A stretch of 64,000 nucleotides of DNA from an uncultured Treponema sp. (GCF_946187725.1 NZ_CAMHSK010000007.1:1-64000); one strand, 5' to 3'. Positions 32,739-40,699 are shown, numbered from the stretch's first letter. Notes: generated by a model not told the origin, from the sequence alone. A program made the numbers and translations.

Positions 32739-33776
32739 TTAGCGTCGTTTTACGCCTTCACCGTAAATTGTCTTCCAGTCGTCTTTCATTGAGATAGGAA
32801 TCCAACCGAACTTTTCGCAGTCGCTCTTCATTTGAGCGGCCTTTTTTGGATTTCCATATTCGCGTTCGGTATCATCACAGCAAAGCATAAATCCGAGTGC
32901 CTTGTACGGATTATTGTTAATCGTATAATTTACCATGCTCGCATCACTCATAGCATTTCCGAATGCAAGAACCGGCTGAACTCCAACTTCCTGCGCAATC
33001 ACGGCAACCTTGTTCATCTGAAGATTTTTAACAAGATTTTTGCCTCCGAGAATGAGCTCATCGCCCTTTGTGAAAGTATATGAAAGTCCGTCAATTTCAC
33101 CCTGATTGCTTGAAATAATCGTGCTGTCAGAACCGATAACCTGATACGGTCGGAGAACAGGAAGATTCTTTGCAACAAGCGGCCGAACTGTGAGACGGTC
33201 CGTGCCGCTGCAAATATAAACGGTAAAACCATTTTCAGAAAGATAATTCACGACTTCGACCATCGGTTTATAGAATGATTCACCACGCTTCATTCCAATA
33301 AATCCCGGCTGATCCTGTTCCATAAAATCGGTAATGAATTCCTCAAATTCTTTCAAAGAAAGACCTGTGTAAACTTTTGAGACCATGCTTTCTCGCTTTG
33401 AGCTGAGATTAGGCATAATCCCTTTTTCGCGTGAATTTCGCGCGATTTCACGCTCTTCCTCGCTTGCATTATAGCGGGGATCATCAAGAACGCGATGCTC
33501 AAACAAAGCCCAGTCAAAATAAGTCGGGTCCGTTTCAAGAATCAGGGTGCCGTCAAGATCAAAAACTGCGATTCGATTTTCAAGCGGAATGAAATCAGCA
33601 GAATCCTTTTTTGTCACCGATTCAACATACTCAACGAGAGCTTTCTTTGCAGGCGCATTTTCTGTCCATGAAGAAAGATTTTCGTTTGTTGCCCGTGAAC
33701 AGCTGAATGTTAGCAAAGCAACCGCAAAGACCAGAAACAGATTTTCAAGAAGATGCTTTTTAGAATTTATTTTCAT
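32739..33776 (-). CDS. Lipoprotein HAD phosphatase
   Basis: 345 residues from ATG 33776 (GGAG upstream; an in-frame ATG at 33878 would start before the hairpins). A signal peptide with lipobox LTFSC anchors it in a membrane. HAD motifs: AVFDLDGTLILETDP, YICSGTDRLTVRP, and LAFGNAMSDASMV. A cap of about 110 residues follows motif I, as in PSP-like (HAD subclass I) enzymes. An exported acid phosphatase that salvages phosphate or substrates outside the cytoplasm is likely. It is not closely linked to any neighbour. Confidence 0.8.
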   Translation of the reverse strand: MKINSKKHLLENLFLVFAVALLTFSCSRATNENLSSWTENAPAKKALVEYVESVTKKDSADFIPLENRIAVFDLDGTLILETDPTYFDWALFEHRVLDDPRYNASEEEREIARNSREKGIMPNLSSKRESMVSKVYTGLSLKEFEEFITDFMEQDQPGFIGMKRGESFYKPMVEVVNYLSENGFTVYICSGTDRLTVRPLVAKNLPVLRPYQVIGSDSTIISSNQGEIDGLSYTFTKGDELILGGKNLVKNLQMNKVAVIAQEVGVQPVLAFGNAMSDASMVNYTINNNPYKALGFMLCCDDTEREYGNPKKAAQMKSDCEKFGWIPISMKDDWKTIYGEGVKRR

Positions 33777-33792
33777 TTGTAAAAAACTCCTA

Positions 33793-33950
33793 TAAAAAGT
33801 CAAGAAGAAAGTTTCAACTTTCGATTGACTTTTTAAGCTGCTCCGTAATGAAATGAGGAGCGGCAATTGATAATGCAAGTTTCCAACGGAAACTTGTCAA
33901 GATAAAAAGCAGGCGCTATTTCAGACTGCTTTTTATCCTAACTCCTTATA
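33793..33950 (-). promoter_or_regulatory. Hairpins between btuF-like and HAD lipoprotein genes
   Basis: Three inverted repeats lie here: AAAAAGTCAA...TTGACTTTTT (33796-33835) with an inner AAAGT/ACTTT, CAAGTTTCC-AAC-GGAAACTTG (33874-33898 region), and AAAAAGCAG...CTGCTTTTT (about 33915-33948). The last is followed by T residues in either direction and probably terminates the cbiK-btuF transcript. The first sits in the leader of the HAD lipoprotein gene and could attenuate it. Confidence 0.6.
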
Positions 33951-34071
33951 TATATTTATACGAGGAAAATTCAAAAAAAGCCAGAAAATTTTAATATTTT
34001 TTAAGGATTTGCCGGAATCATGCCGGAATAACTCACAACTGCATGCAGGGCCGCACAGCCCACGAACAGGT

Positions 34072-35205
34072 CTACTCTACCCTTTCCAGAAACAAAGTCT
34101 CTTCGCCGCGCCCATCCACAATTTTCTGTAAATCGAGAATCATGTCACCAATTCTGTCCGTCGCCTGATAAAGATATTTTCCAGTTGCCCAAACTTCATC
34201 CGCTGCAATCGCTTTGAATTCCTTAAAAAGCGGATTTTTTTCAATAAGTTCCTGTTTAGAATGAATCGAATTGTCAATCGCAGAATTGTAAATCAGAATG
34301 TCAGCATCTGCACTCATCGCATAGAATTGTTCCATCGAAATCTGAACCGAAGGACTTCTGCTCTTTCGTGTCTCCGTAAAAGCATATTTTCCGCCCGCAA
34401 GTTCTATCATCTTAACGATGTAATCATCACTTCCACGAATTACAACCATGCCAGTAGGTGTTATATAGAAGAAAGATACCTTTTTTGAAGGGCGCGGATT
34501 AGAATCAGAATGGATGCCCAGTTTTTCAACCTGCCTGTCAAAAAAAGATTTAGCCTCACTGGCCTTGCCAAAAAGCAGTCCGTAAAGCTTAATCCATTCA
34601 AGCCGGCCGAGCGGATGTTCCTCATAACTCGATTTATCAACAAACACCGTGATTCCAAGTGACTCAAGTTTTTCCAGAATTGAAGGCGTATGATAAATCA
34701 TGGTGGATTCAATCGCAAGCGGGCAATTTTCTTTAAGCAGAAGCTCAAAGTCCGGGGAATTGTATTTTCCAGCATACAAAAGCGTGCCGTTTTCAATTGC
34801 ACGCAAAGGCTCTTCAATGTTCCAGTCTTTTTTTTGAATCGCCGAAAAACGAATCGAATCAACAGAGCCAAGCCTTGCAATCAAAGACATTGCCGATGAA
34901 GCACACAGATAAGCGTTTTTAACCGGAAGATTTATCGTTCGAATTTCAGGCGGAAGATTTTCCGGAGCACTGTGATTTTCTGGAATCAATAGATAACGGT
35001 CTGAATCAAGAACCGTCAGAAGAACAAAGTCATCAGCACCGTCACTGTACACATCAGCGCGAAATGCCGTGGCATAATCCAACGAAATAGTATGATTAAA
35101 AGTCAGGCCTTCGATTTGAGGAATAGCCTGAGAAACATTACGCGAGCATGAAACAAGCAGGAAAAACAGTATAATCAGCGAACAACGCTTGATTTTTGAA
35201 ATCAT
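34072..35205 (-). CDS. BtuF-like substrate-binding lipoprotein
   Basis: 377 residues with lipobox LLVSC in the signal peptide. The fold is the iron/B12 periplasmic-binding type: VDSIRFSAIQKKDW, IESTMIYHTPSILEKLESLG, ITVFVDKSSYEEHPLGRLEW, and ADADILIYNS near the end. In this operon (cbiK, NEAT-like gene, this gene) under a cobalamin riboswitch, the ligand is probably cobalamin or a cobalt/corrinoid precursor. It overlaps the upstream gene by four bases. Partner permease: 29489; partner ATPase: N-terminus of the CbiP fusion. Confidence 0.82.
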   Translation of the reverse strand: MISKIKRCSLIILFFLLVSCSRNVSQAIPQIEGLTFNHTISLDYATAFRADVYSDGADDFVLLTVLDSDRYLLIPENHSAPENLPPEIRTINLPVKNAYLCASSAMSLIARLGSVDSIRFSAIQKKDWNIEEPLRAIENGTLLYAGKYNSPDFELLLKENCPLAIESTMIYHTPSILEKLESLGITVFVDKSSYEEHPLGRLEWIKLYGLLFGKASEAKSFFDRQVEKLGIHSDSNPRPSKKVSFFYITPTGMVVIRGSDDYIVKMIELAGGKYAFTETRKSRSPSVQISMEQFYAMSADADILIYNSAIDNSIHSKQELIEKNPLFKEFKAIAADEVWATGKYLYQATDRIGDMILDLQKIVDGRGEETLFLERVE

Positions 35206-36092
35206 TTTTTCTTTTTAGTTTTTTTGGCAGATTTTGAATCGAATTCCAGCCAATAATGAATTTCGTGACTTTTGCTCATGGCAACAGTGTCAGCGGTAAC
35301 AGGCATTTTTTTATCGAACACATAGACAGGAATTTCAAAGGTAGAATTTCCGCCTTTTTCAAGATTTTTTTGATTTACATCAAAGCGGGAACGATTGACC
35401 TTCATGTAATCATAGTTTGCACTGCTCCACTCTAGCTCGGCAGTCGCAAGCCCGTCTTTTACCGTTATGTATGCCGGACTCTTAACAAAAGCTCTTCCGC
35501 TCCCACCAGAGAGTTTTACATTGATTTTATATAAGCCATCTTTGAGAGCGATTTTTTGCTGCTTTTTGGGCGATATAAAAATCGATTCCTCCGGGAGAGA
35601 AGAAGCATCAAATAGAATATCCCGGTCATACCACTTTTGTTTTTTTGAGCTGAATGCAGCACATTTAATAGAAGAATTTAACGCTTCTAAAGGAAATTCA
35701 AAGCAGTAAGAACCGTTTTCATTCTGTGAAAAAGGAATATCGTCTGTGCCCCCCGCACTTGCCGCATCCAAAGCCGTTCCAAGAAACAGCTTTGTGTATG
35801 ACTTTCCGCTCAGCGTGATGTTTGCACGAATTGAGCCTGAGCCGCTTTCATCGGATTTTACAATAATCTTTGCCGCAACAATCCTGAACATTGAAGAGCT
35901 TGATTCCGTTTCAACAGAATACTCGCCTTCCGCAATGTCGTCCGCAAAAACTGGAATCATGTCTTCGGTTCCAACCTTCTGCGGAGTGAGAACTTCGTTC
36001 CCCGAAGCGACAAGACTTTCTACAGACTGCGCAAATGAAGCATTGAAAAGCAAAAACTGAAAGATTACAGCAAGTACGAGAGATTTTCGCAT
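35202..36092 (-). CDS. Exported two-module NEAT-like protein of the cobalt/cobalamin operon
   Basis: 296 residues with signal peptide MRKSLVLAVIFQFLLFNASFAQ (cut after SFA, no lipobox). Two beta-sandwich modules can be seen: residues about 50-165 (EGEYSVETESSS, IRANITLSGKSYTKLFLGTA) and about 180-285 (DGLYKINVKLSGGSGRAFVK, DGLATAELEWSSANYDYMKV). The pattern resembles NEAT/iron-transport-associated domains found with metal-chelate importers in Firmicutes. The C-terminus is Lys-rich. It lies between CbiK and the binding lipoprotein with tight spacing, so a periplasmic or surface role in tetrapyrrole or cobalt capture is inferred. Confidence 0.65.
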   Translation of the reverse strand: MRKSLVLAVIFQFLLFNASFAQSVESLVASGNEVLTPQKVGTEDMIPVFADDIAEGEYSVETESSSSMFRIVAAKIIVKSDESGSGSIRANITLSGKSYTKLFLGTALDAASAGGTDDIPFSQNENGSYCFEFPLEALNSSIKCAAFSSKKQKWYDRDILFDASSLPEESIFISPKKQQKIALKDGLYKINVKLSGGSGRAFVKSPAYITVKDGLATAELEWSSANYDYMKVNRSRFDVNQKNLEKGGNSTFEIPVYVFDKKMPVTADTVAMSKSHEIHYWLEFDSKSAKKTKKKK

Positions 36093-36103
36093 AGGATTCT
36101 ATT

Positions 36104-36991
36104 CTACAGTGATTTTACAGCAGCTTTTGCATGCTCAACATAAATCTGCTGAATTGTTGCGTCCTGTCCCAATCCTTCGAGAACGCACTCAACCTCAAAG
36201 CCAGCTGCCTTGAAAATTGATTTCCATGAATCGTCCTCATCACCTGCCATGTCATTGTTTGCATGATCACCAGCAACAACCATGAGAGGAAGAAGAACGA
36301 CTTTTGAATATGTGCCTTTTGCCTTGATTGCCTCAACCAAATCCTCTACAGAAGGTTTTGCTTCGACAGTGCCTACATAATAGTTAGCGAAACCTTTTGC
36401 AGTGAGAGTTTCCTGCATCTTAGAATAGATTTTGTTTGATTCAGCTTCTGTTCCGTGACCCATGAAACAGATTGCGCTTTTGCCATCGTCAAATTTTGCT
36501 GTTTTTGCAGTGATTGCGGCAGCAACTGAATCGAAATCAGCATCGCTTGAAAGAAGAGGCTTTGAAAGGACAACCTTTGAGAATTTGCTTTCATATTTTG
36601 AAAGGATTTTCTGCAAGTCATTGTACTCAAATCCGTCCATCAGGTGAGTTGGCTGAACAACCAGTGTTTTGACACCGTTATTTGCAGCTCGTGTAAGAGC
36701 CTCGTCAACATTGTCAATTACAAGATTTTCGCGCTCTTTAAGGATTTTGATGATTGTATCAGCAGTAAAAGCGCGGGCAACAGTGTAGTCAGGGAAAGCC
36801 TTTGCAATTGCATTTTCGATTCCGCCGATTGTGAGGTCGCGGGAAGAATTGTAGCTGGTTCCGAAGCTGACGACAAGAATTTCTTTGTCATTTGAAGCGA
36901 CTTTTGCTGTACTTCCACAAGATGTGAAAACCGAAGCGAAGAGAACACTTGCACCCATTGCAAGTGCGGCCAATTTAGAACATTTGTTCAT
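36104..36991 (-). CDS. cbiK: Lipoprotein sirohydrochlorin cobaltochelatase CbiK
   Basis: 295 residues. CbiK features: EILVVSFGTSYNSSRDLTIG, LVVQPTHLMDGFEYNDL, FMGHGTEAESNKIY with a metal-site His, and LLPLMVVAGDHANNDMAGDE. The enzyme inserts Co2+ into sirohydrochlorin, the first committed step of the anaerobic cobalamin route. An N-terminal signal peptide with lipobox FTSCGS is present, so this copy is exported and lipidated, unlike cytosolic CbiK. Start ATG 36991 follows AAGGAG. The gene is directly behind a cobalamin riboswitch. An exported CbiK could act in cobalt or heme capture instead. Confidence 0.9.
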   Translation of the reverse strand: MNKCSKLAALAMGASVLFASVFTSCGSTAKVASNDKEILVVSFGTSYNSSRDLTIGGIENAIAKAFPDYTVARAFTADTIIKILKERENLVIDNVDEALTRAANNGVKTLVVQPTHLMDGFEYNDLQKILSKYESKFSKVVLSKPLLSSDADFDSVAAAITAKTAKFDDGKSAICFMGHGTEAESNKIYSKMQETLTAKGFANYYVGTVEAKPSVEDLVEAIKAKGTYSKVVLLPLMVVAGDHANNDMAGDEDDSWKSIFKAAGFEVECVLEGLGQDATIQQIYVEHAKAAVKSL

Positions 36992-37032
36992 TTAAAAACT
37001 CCTTTGTCTCGAAGAAGACTTTTAATATTAAC

Positions 37033-37161
37033 TTTAGGCTGGTGTCTGACTCGAAATAACTTCTCACAGTAGCGGCACTGCTTGGGATTTTCACCCAATT
37101 CCCAGTTAGGAGCCTGCCCGTATCATCTGATTCAACGATATGTAAGCAGACTCACCTAAAA
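37033..37161 (-). ncRNA. Cobalamin (AdoCbl) riboswitch upstream of cbiK
   Basis: Read on the minus strand, the B12 box AGTCAGACACCAGCC lies at 37051-37037. The core GGGAATTGGGTGAAAATCCC followed by AAGCAGTGCCGCTACTGTGA is at about 37104-37063. Closing helix P1 is TTTTAGG (37161-37155) with CCTAAA (37038-37033). A short GTCT/AGAC hairpin lies just before the AAGGAG of cbiK, so translation control is plausible. It should repress cbiK and the two downstream genes when cobalamin is abundant. Confidence 0.92.
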
Positions 37162-37189
37162 TCGACTTTTAATTTATCATTTAAGGAAA

Positions 37190-37300
37190 AAATTTTCAAT
37201 TATGGGCGCAAACCAACTGTCTACGGGTGTTCCGCGGCTTGCTAACGCGCGGTGCCTAAACGGCACTGGCTTTGCCACCGCTCCATACCCGGGCGCACAT
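37190..37300. repeat. GC-rich palindromic element beside the outer-membrane protein gene
   Basis: A GC-rich stretch in an AT-rich context contains nested inverted repeats: CGGGT (about 37218) with ACCCG (about 37288), and GGTGCC-TAAAC-GGCACT (about 37249-37265). It lies between the riboswitch and the stop of the barrel gene. It shares style, not sequence, with the other dispersed repeats here. Termination of the upstream gene is possible. Confidence 0.45.
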
Positions 37301-38461
37301 TTACTTGCCGCCAACGCGATACTTTGCAGTAATTGGAACTGTCCATAGCCAGCGATATTCGCCGTCAGCAATTTCTTTATAGAACATATCCAAGCCGGCC
37401 GTGAGCGTCCATTTTTCAATTTCAAGCACTACCCTTGGGTAAAATTCCCAGGTATCGAAAGAATTTGAAGAATCAGATGTGTCAAAGGCAGCATAATAAC
37501 CGACCATAGGCTTCAAGGAAATCGCTTCAGCAACAGGGAACTGAACCTGCAATGCCGAATAAAACGGAACGATGCTTCCATCAACAGAATGTCCGATTTC
37601 ACTTTCACTCGTGATTTTTACGATTCCGATTACAGGGCGAATTGCCAGCGAAAAGAGATTTGATTTTTTGACATCCGCATACATCGGCGATTTGCTGCTG
37701 CTCACGACCGCAACAGGGCTTAATACGGTGTGCGCGACAAAAGGCCTGACATTATGAGAAAAGGCTGCAAAAACTCCAAGATTCTTAAACGCGCCGATAT
37801 TCCGACCTGAATAGTTTATTGAAAGACATTCAGAAAAATCTTTCTCAGAAATTGAATTTACATCAGCGTCATCATCACCGGTTGCGGAATACAAAATGTC
37901 CGCGCCAAGAACGACAGGAAGGCTTTTTGAAACCGTGGCAAAATCATAGCTCACTGCGGCATTCAACCCCCAGTTCTTTCTATATTCAACATAGCTTTCG
38001 GTAAGAGGCAGGGCAAGTCCGAAAGTCAGTCCGTTTCGTTCAATTTTTGCACCGAAGCCTGTTTCACCCCAACGGGCAGCTCCGGTGTAAGTCTCTGTAA
38101 GTGAAAAATATCCGCCAGGAAGATAATATGAATAGAGCTTTCCGAGTGCGAATTCAAAAGAATTGTTTCCGAACGGCCTGATCTTTATATACGCGCGCTT
38201 AACATCAAGTTTCTGAGATTCCGCTTCTTTTGAATCGGTCTTGTTGAGGCGATAATACAATTTTCCGCCAAGCGTGACAAAATCATCGCTCATCACACTT
38301 TCGGCCAAAAAATATGCTCCGCCGAATTGAACATCATCGGTTTCATCCTTGTCGATTGGTGTGACAGAGAAAGTCAAAGTCGTATTGTTTTTGCTTCCAG
38401 ATGCAAAAACCGAAGCGACAGAAAGAACTGCCGCAAGAAGATTGGCAAATACTTTTTTCAT
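37301..38461 (-). CDS. Outer-membrane beta-barrel-type protein
   Basis: 386 residues from ATG 38461, whose product begins with signal peptide MKKVFANLLAAVLSVASVFA; the open frame extends 22 codons further upstream but without a signal-like start. The body alternates short amphipathic strands (LYYRLNKTD, YIKIRPFGNNSFEFALGKLY, WTLTAGLDMFYKEI), as in spirochaete outer-membrane porin-like proteins. It ends in YRVGGK, not the usual aromatic residue. It precedes the riboswitch-controlled cobalt operon in the same orientation, so it might serve substrate entry for that system, but this is inference from position only. Confidence 0.6.
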   Translation of the reverse strand: MKKVFANLLAAVLSVASVFASGSKNNTTLTFSVTPIDKDETDDVQFGGAYFLAESVMSDDFVTLGGKLYYRLNKTDSKEAESQKLDVKRAYIKIRPFGNNSFEFALGKLYSYYLPGGYFSLTETYTGAARWGETGFGAKIERNGLTFGLALPLTESYVEYRKNWGLNAAVSYDFATVSKSLPVVLGADILYSATGDDDADVNSISEKDFSECLSINYSGRNIGAFKNLGVFAAFSHNVRPFVAHTVLSPVAVVSSSKSPMYADVKKSNLFSLAIRPVIGIVKITSESEIGHSVDGSIVPFYSALQVQFPVAEAISLKPMVGYYAAFDTSDSSNSFDTWEFYPRVVLEIEKWTLTAGLDMFYKEIADGEYRWLWTVPITAKYRVGGK

Positions 38462-38533
38462 GCGTGAGATTATGGCGGAAATCAGAAAATTGGGCAATGA
38501 AAAACCAGCAGATTCCGACAGGTTCAAAAACCT

Positions 38534-39325
38534 TTATTTCCGGGCCACAATCACCATCGTGCGTGCATTCTGATTATATGGAGAAAAATCGAAATCACCG
38601 TAAATTTCTACTGACTTAAACCCGATTCCAATCATTATGCGTTTTAATTCGATTGCCGAGTAAAGCCGCTGAACAAATTCATGCTCAATCCGCTCGCCAG
38701 TTTCATTGTCAATCAAAATCCAGCGGGAACGAAGACCTTCCCAAGCACCCACGACGCTGAAATCAGTGAGGACAGTCTTACCGGCTCGTTCAAACCATTC
38801 GCCTTCAGTAAAATCTTTGATTGCGATTTCTCGGCTGATGTTTTCGAGAATGAAAAATCCGCCGTCACGAATAGAATTGAAAATCGATTTTAAAATCTGC
38901 ACATCTTCTTCGATTGTATCGCAGTAGCCAAATGATGTGTAAAGATTAATCGCGCAGTCATATTTTTTTTCGGTTGTAAAAGTGCGCAAATCTGCTTTTA
39001 TCAGCTCCAAATCAACGCCTTCTGCACTGGCACTTTCGGCCGCCGCATCAAGCTCTGACTGAATCAAATCAACACCGGTGACCTCAAGGCCTCGTGAAGC
39101 GAGTTCCACGGCGATTCTTCCAGGACCACAGCCTGCATCAAGGATTTTTGCTCCCTTGCCAAGACCGGCGATTTTACAGACGCTCTCTGCGACACTCGGA
39201 GCTTCTGCCCAGCGGGCCGCGTCAAACATAATCGGAGCATAATTGTTCCAGAAATCTTCTTTTTCAAACCACTCAGTTTTTGCGCTTGTTGGTTCCGATT
39301 TTTTTGACTCTTTTTTCTTCGCCAT
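38534..39325 (-). CDS. Class I SAM-dependent methyltransferase
   Basis: 263 residues, start ATG 39325 after GGGAGA. The SAM site is ILDAGCGPGRIAVELASRGL, followed by VTGVDLIQSELDAAA and AINLYTSFGYC; the post-I Asp and the motif IV region are intact. The N-terminus is Lys/Glu/Ser-rich and disordered. The substrate is not recognisable; small-molecule or tetrapyrrole-side methylation are both possible. It ends just before the barrel gene and begins about 50 bases from the relic ribD tail of the CRISPR locus. Confidence 0.82.
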   Translation of the reverse strand: MAKKKESKKSEPTSAKTEWFEKEDFWNNYAPIMFDAARWAEAPSVAESVCKIAGLGKGAKILDAGCGPGRIAVELASRGLEVTGVDLIQSELDAAAESASAEGVDLELIKADLRTFTTEKKYDCAINLYTSFGYCDTIEEDVQILKSIFNSIRDGGFFILENISREIAIKDFTEGEWFERAGKTVLTDFSVVGAWEGLRSRWILIDNETGERIEHEFVQRLYSAIELKRIMIGIGFKSVEIYGDFDFSPYNQNARTMVIVARK

Positions 39326-39376
39326 GATTTTCTCCCTAAAACTATTTTAACACGCTTTTAACGATTTTGGAACTAA

Positions 39377-39475
39377 TCACGCACCTTTTCCATATTCAAG
39401 CAGAATATCGTCATCGAAACGGGTGCTTTTTTCAAGGTGGAATTTGAAGGCTTCATCGGGGAGATTTACACCCTC
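39377..39475 (-). pseudogene. Displaced 3' fragment of ribD (direct repeat of the ribD end)
   Basis: Read on the minus strand this encodes the last part of RibD (NLPDEAFKFHLEKSTRFDDD then ILLEYGKGA, stop at 39377), in the ribD frame. Bases 39391-39457 match 43162-43228 at 65 of 67 positions; both substitutions are silent, and weaker similarity continues to about 39476. The intact ribD with this end is at 43154-44293. The fragment and ribD therefore bracket the whole cas region, as expected if the locus inserted at the ribD end or was acquired with a donor ribD tail. Confidence 0.85.
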
Positions 39476-39488
39476 GTGAGGGAGCGAC
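39471..39488 (-). CRISPR. Partial type I-C-like CRISPR repeat, remnant of a lost array
   Basis: On the minus strand the sequence reads GTCGCTCCCTCACGAGGG, then passes directly into the ribD fragment (TGTAAATC...). It has the GTCGC start and CTCCCTC/GAGGG stem of type I-C repeats, which usually end in GTGGATTGAAAY. It is in the right place and direction, downstream of cas2 after an AT-rich leader. No second repeat or spacer exists, so the array appears deleted with the break inside the first repeat. Confidence 0.45.
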
Positions 39489-39640
39489 ACTATATGCTTT
39501 AAATCTTTGTCATACAACAAATTACTATCATATTTCTGCGAACCTGCAATACGGCAAAAAGACTTAAATCATAATTCATTGTATTTCAAGGAAATATAAA
39601 AATCAATAGAAAATGTTCTCCGTAGGTTCGCAGAAGCATT
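39489..39640 (-). other. Probable former CRISPR leader with a 12-bp inverted repeat
   Basis: An AT-rich gap of 152 bases between cas2 and the repeat remnant. It contains TTCTGCGAACCT (39534-39545) and its exact reverse complement AGGTTCGCAGAA (39624-39635) around a 78-base loop. No gene is present. Leader regions of CRISPR arrays are AT-rich and carry integration signals, which fits the position. The paired TGCGAACC motifs may be such signals or a simple hairpin. Confidence 0.45.
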
Positions 39641-39928
39641 TTACAAAATCAGAACGCCTTGAGGATTTATAGGTTCTTTTTGACCAATGTGTTCAACTTT
39701 TCTCTGCCAATTTGCTCCGAGTGAATAGAATCTTAAACTGTCATATTCGGGATTTATTTCTTTCAACAATTTTGTCTTTAGTTCGACCCACTGTGCGGGA
39801 TCAACAAGGCATTCAAATACTGAGTACTGAACACGCTGGCCATAATCTTCAAGGATCTTTGCTACATGCCTTAACCGTTTTTCACCCTTTTCATCTTTTG
39901 CTACATCATAACTCACAAGCATCATCAT
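39641..39928 (-). CDS. cas2: CRISPR-associated endonuclease Cas2 (type I-C)
   Basis: 95 residues of normal length: MLVSYDVAKDEKGEKRLRHV with the conserved Asp, YGQRVQYSVFECLVDPAQW, and a C-terminal tail (PQGVLIL). Cas2 dimers bridge two Cas1 dimers in spacer integration. The ATG at 39928 follows TGGAGG; two more ATG codons follow directly. Normally cas2 is a few bases after cas1, but here 771 bases holding a NYN gene intervene, so cas2 needs its own promoter. Confidence 0.93.
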   Translation of the reverse strand: MMMLVSYDVAKDEKGEKRLRHVAKILEDYGQRVQYSVFECLVDPAQWVELKTKLLKEINPEYDSLRFYSLGANWQRKVEHIGQKEPINPQGVLIL

Positions 39929-39957
39929 TTTAAGCCTCCAAAATAAGAAAAACTGTA

Positions 39958-40041
39958 TTGACTACACACAAAAATAGTGTTATATTTAATACATAAAGAC
40001 CGAAAGTAGGGTTTTATATCAAACACATTTTTGTGTACCCT
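39958..40041 (+). promoter_or_regulatory. Promoter and hairpin leader of the NYN gene
   Basis: TTGACT (39958-39963), a 17-base spacer and TATATT (39981-39986). The leader then forms AGGGT (40008-40012) / ACCCT (40037-40041) with inner ACACA-TTTT-TGTGT (40023-40036). The promoter spacer holds a related ACACAAAAATAGTGT (39966-39980), so one protein might bind both, which is speculative. Confidence 0.55.
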
Positions 40042-40075
40042 AAGTAGGTCTATTTTTTTTGAGGGGGTAAATGTT

Positions 40076-40699
40076 GTGAACACAGCAGTACTTATAGATG
40101 GCGCTTTTCTTCGTAAAAAGTTCCATGCTGCTTATAAAAAAGATATTACAGCAGAAAATATCAATAAATTTGCAAACTCCTTGCTCACACATTTTAATCT
40201 TCCTTTGAATGAACTCCATCGAATCTATTATTACGATTGTTCTCCTTGCACGGCAAAAAGTTCTCTCCCCGTAACAAACCGTGCTTTTCTGTTTGAGAAA
40301 ACTCCCCAATTTTCTTATGGTAAACAACTTCTTTCTGACATAAAAAAACTTAATTTTTTTGCCGTCAGAGAAGGAACTCTTCAATTTTCCGGTTGGAAAC
40401 TCAAAAAAACTGCATACAATAAACAGCCTCTCACTGATGATGACTTTGAGCCAGAACTTCACCAAAAAGGGGTAGATATAAAAATCGGTCTTGACCTTGC
40501 ATGGATTAGTTTTAATCACATCGCTGAGCGAGTAATCTTCGTTACTGGTGATTCCGATTTTATCCCAGCAATAAAAACTGCTCGTAGAAACGGTATTTTT
40601 ATTTATCTCGCAACATTGAATCATATGGTTCGTCCTGAATTGCCTGACAATTGCGATCTTTCGCTCTCAGATTCTATAAAAATATTCAACTGCATATAG
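40076..40699 (+). CDS. NYN-domain (PIN-like, LabA type) RNase inserted between cas1 and cas2
   Basis: 207 residues from GTG 40076, which has GAGGGGG eight bases upstream; the frame is open further back but only into the hairpin leader. NYN landmarks are TAVLIDGAFLRKKFHAAY near the start, GVDIKIGLDLAWISF, and VIFVTGDSDFIPAIKTARRN, supplying the clustered acidic residues of a Mg2+-dependent ribonuclease. The gene faces against the cas operon, and its stop abuts the cas1 stop exactly (40699/40700). It probably cleaves RNA. A defence or regulatory role next to CRISPR genes is inference. Confidence 0.88.
   Translation: MNTAVLIDGAFLRKKFHAAYKKDITAENINKFANSLLTHFNLPLNELHRIYYYDCSPCTAKSSLPVTNRAFLFEKTPQFSYGKQLLSDIKKLNFFAVREGTLQFSGWKLKKTAYNKQPLTDDDFEPELHQKGVDIKIGLDLAWISFNHIAERVIFVTGDSDFIPAIKTARRNGIFIYLATLNHMVRPELPDNCDLSLSDSIKIFNCI

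Noticed and set aside
39391-39476. ribD-like segment as a self-targeting CRISPR spacer
   Set aside because: The segment is about 86 bases, far longer than an I-C spacer, and keeps the ribD frame through to a stop; a displaced gene end explains it better.
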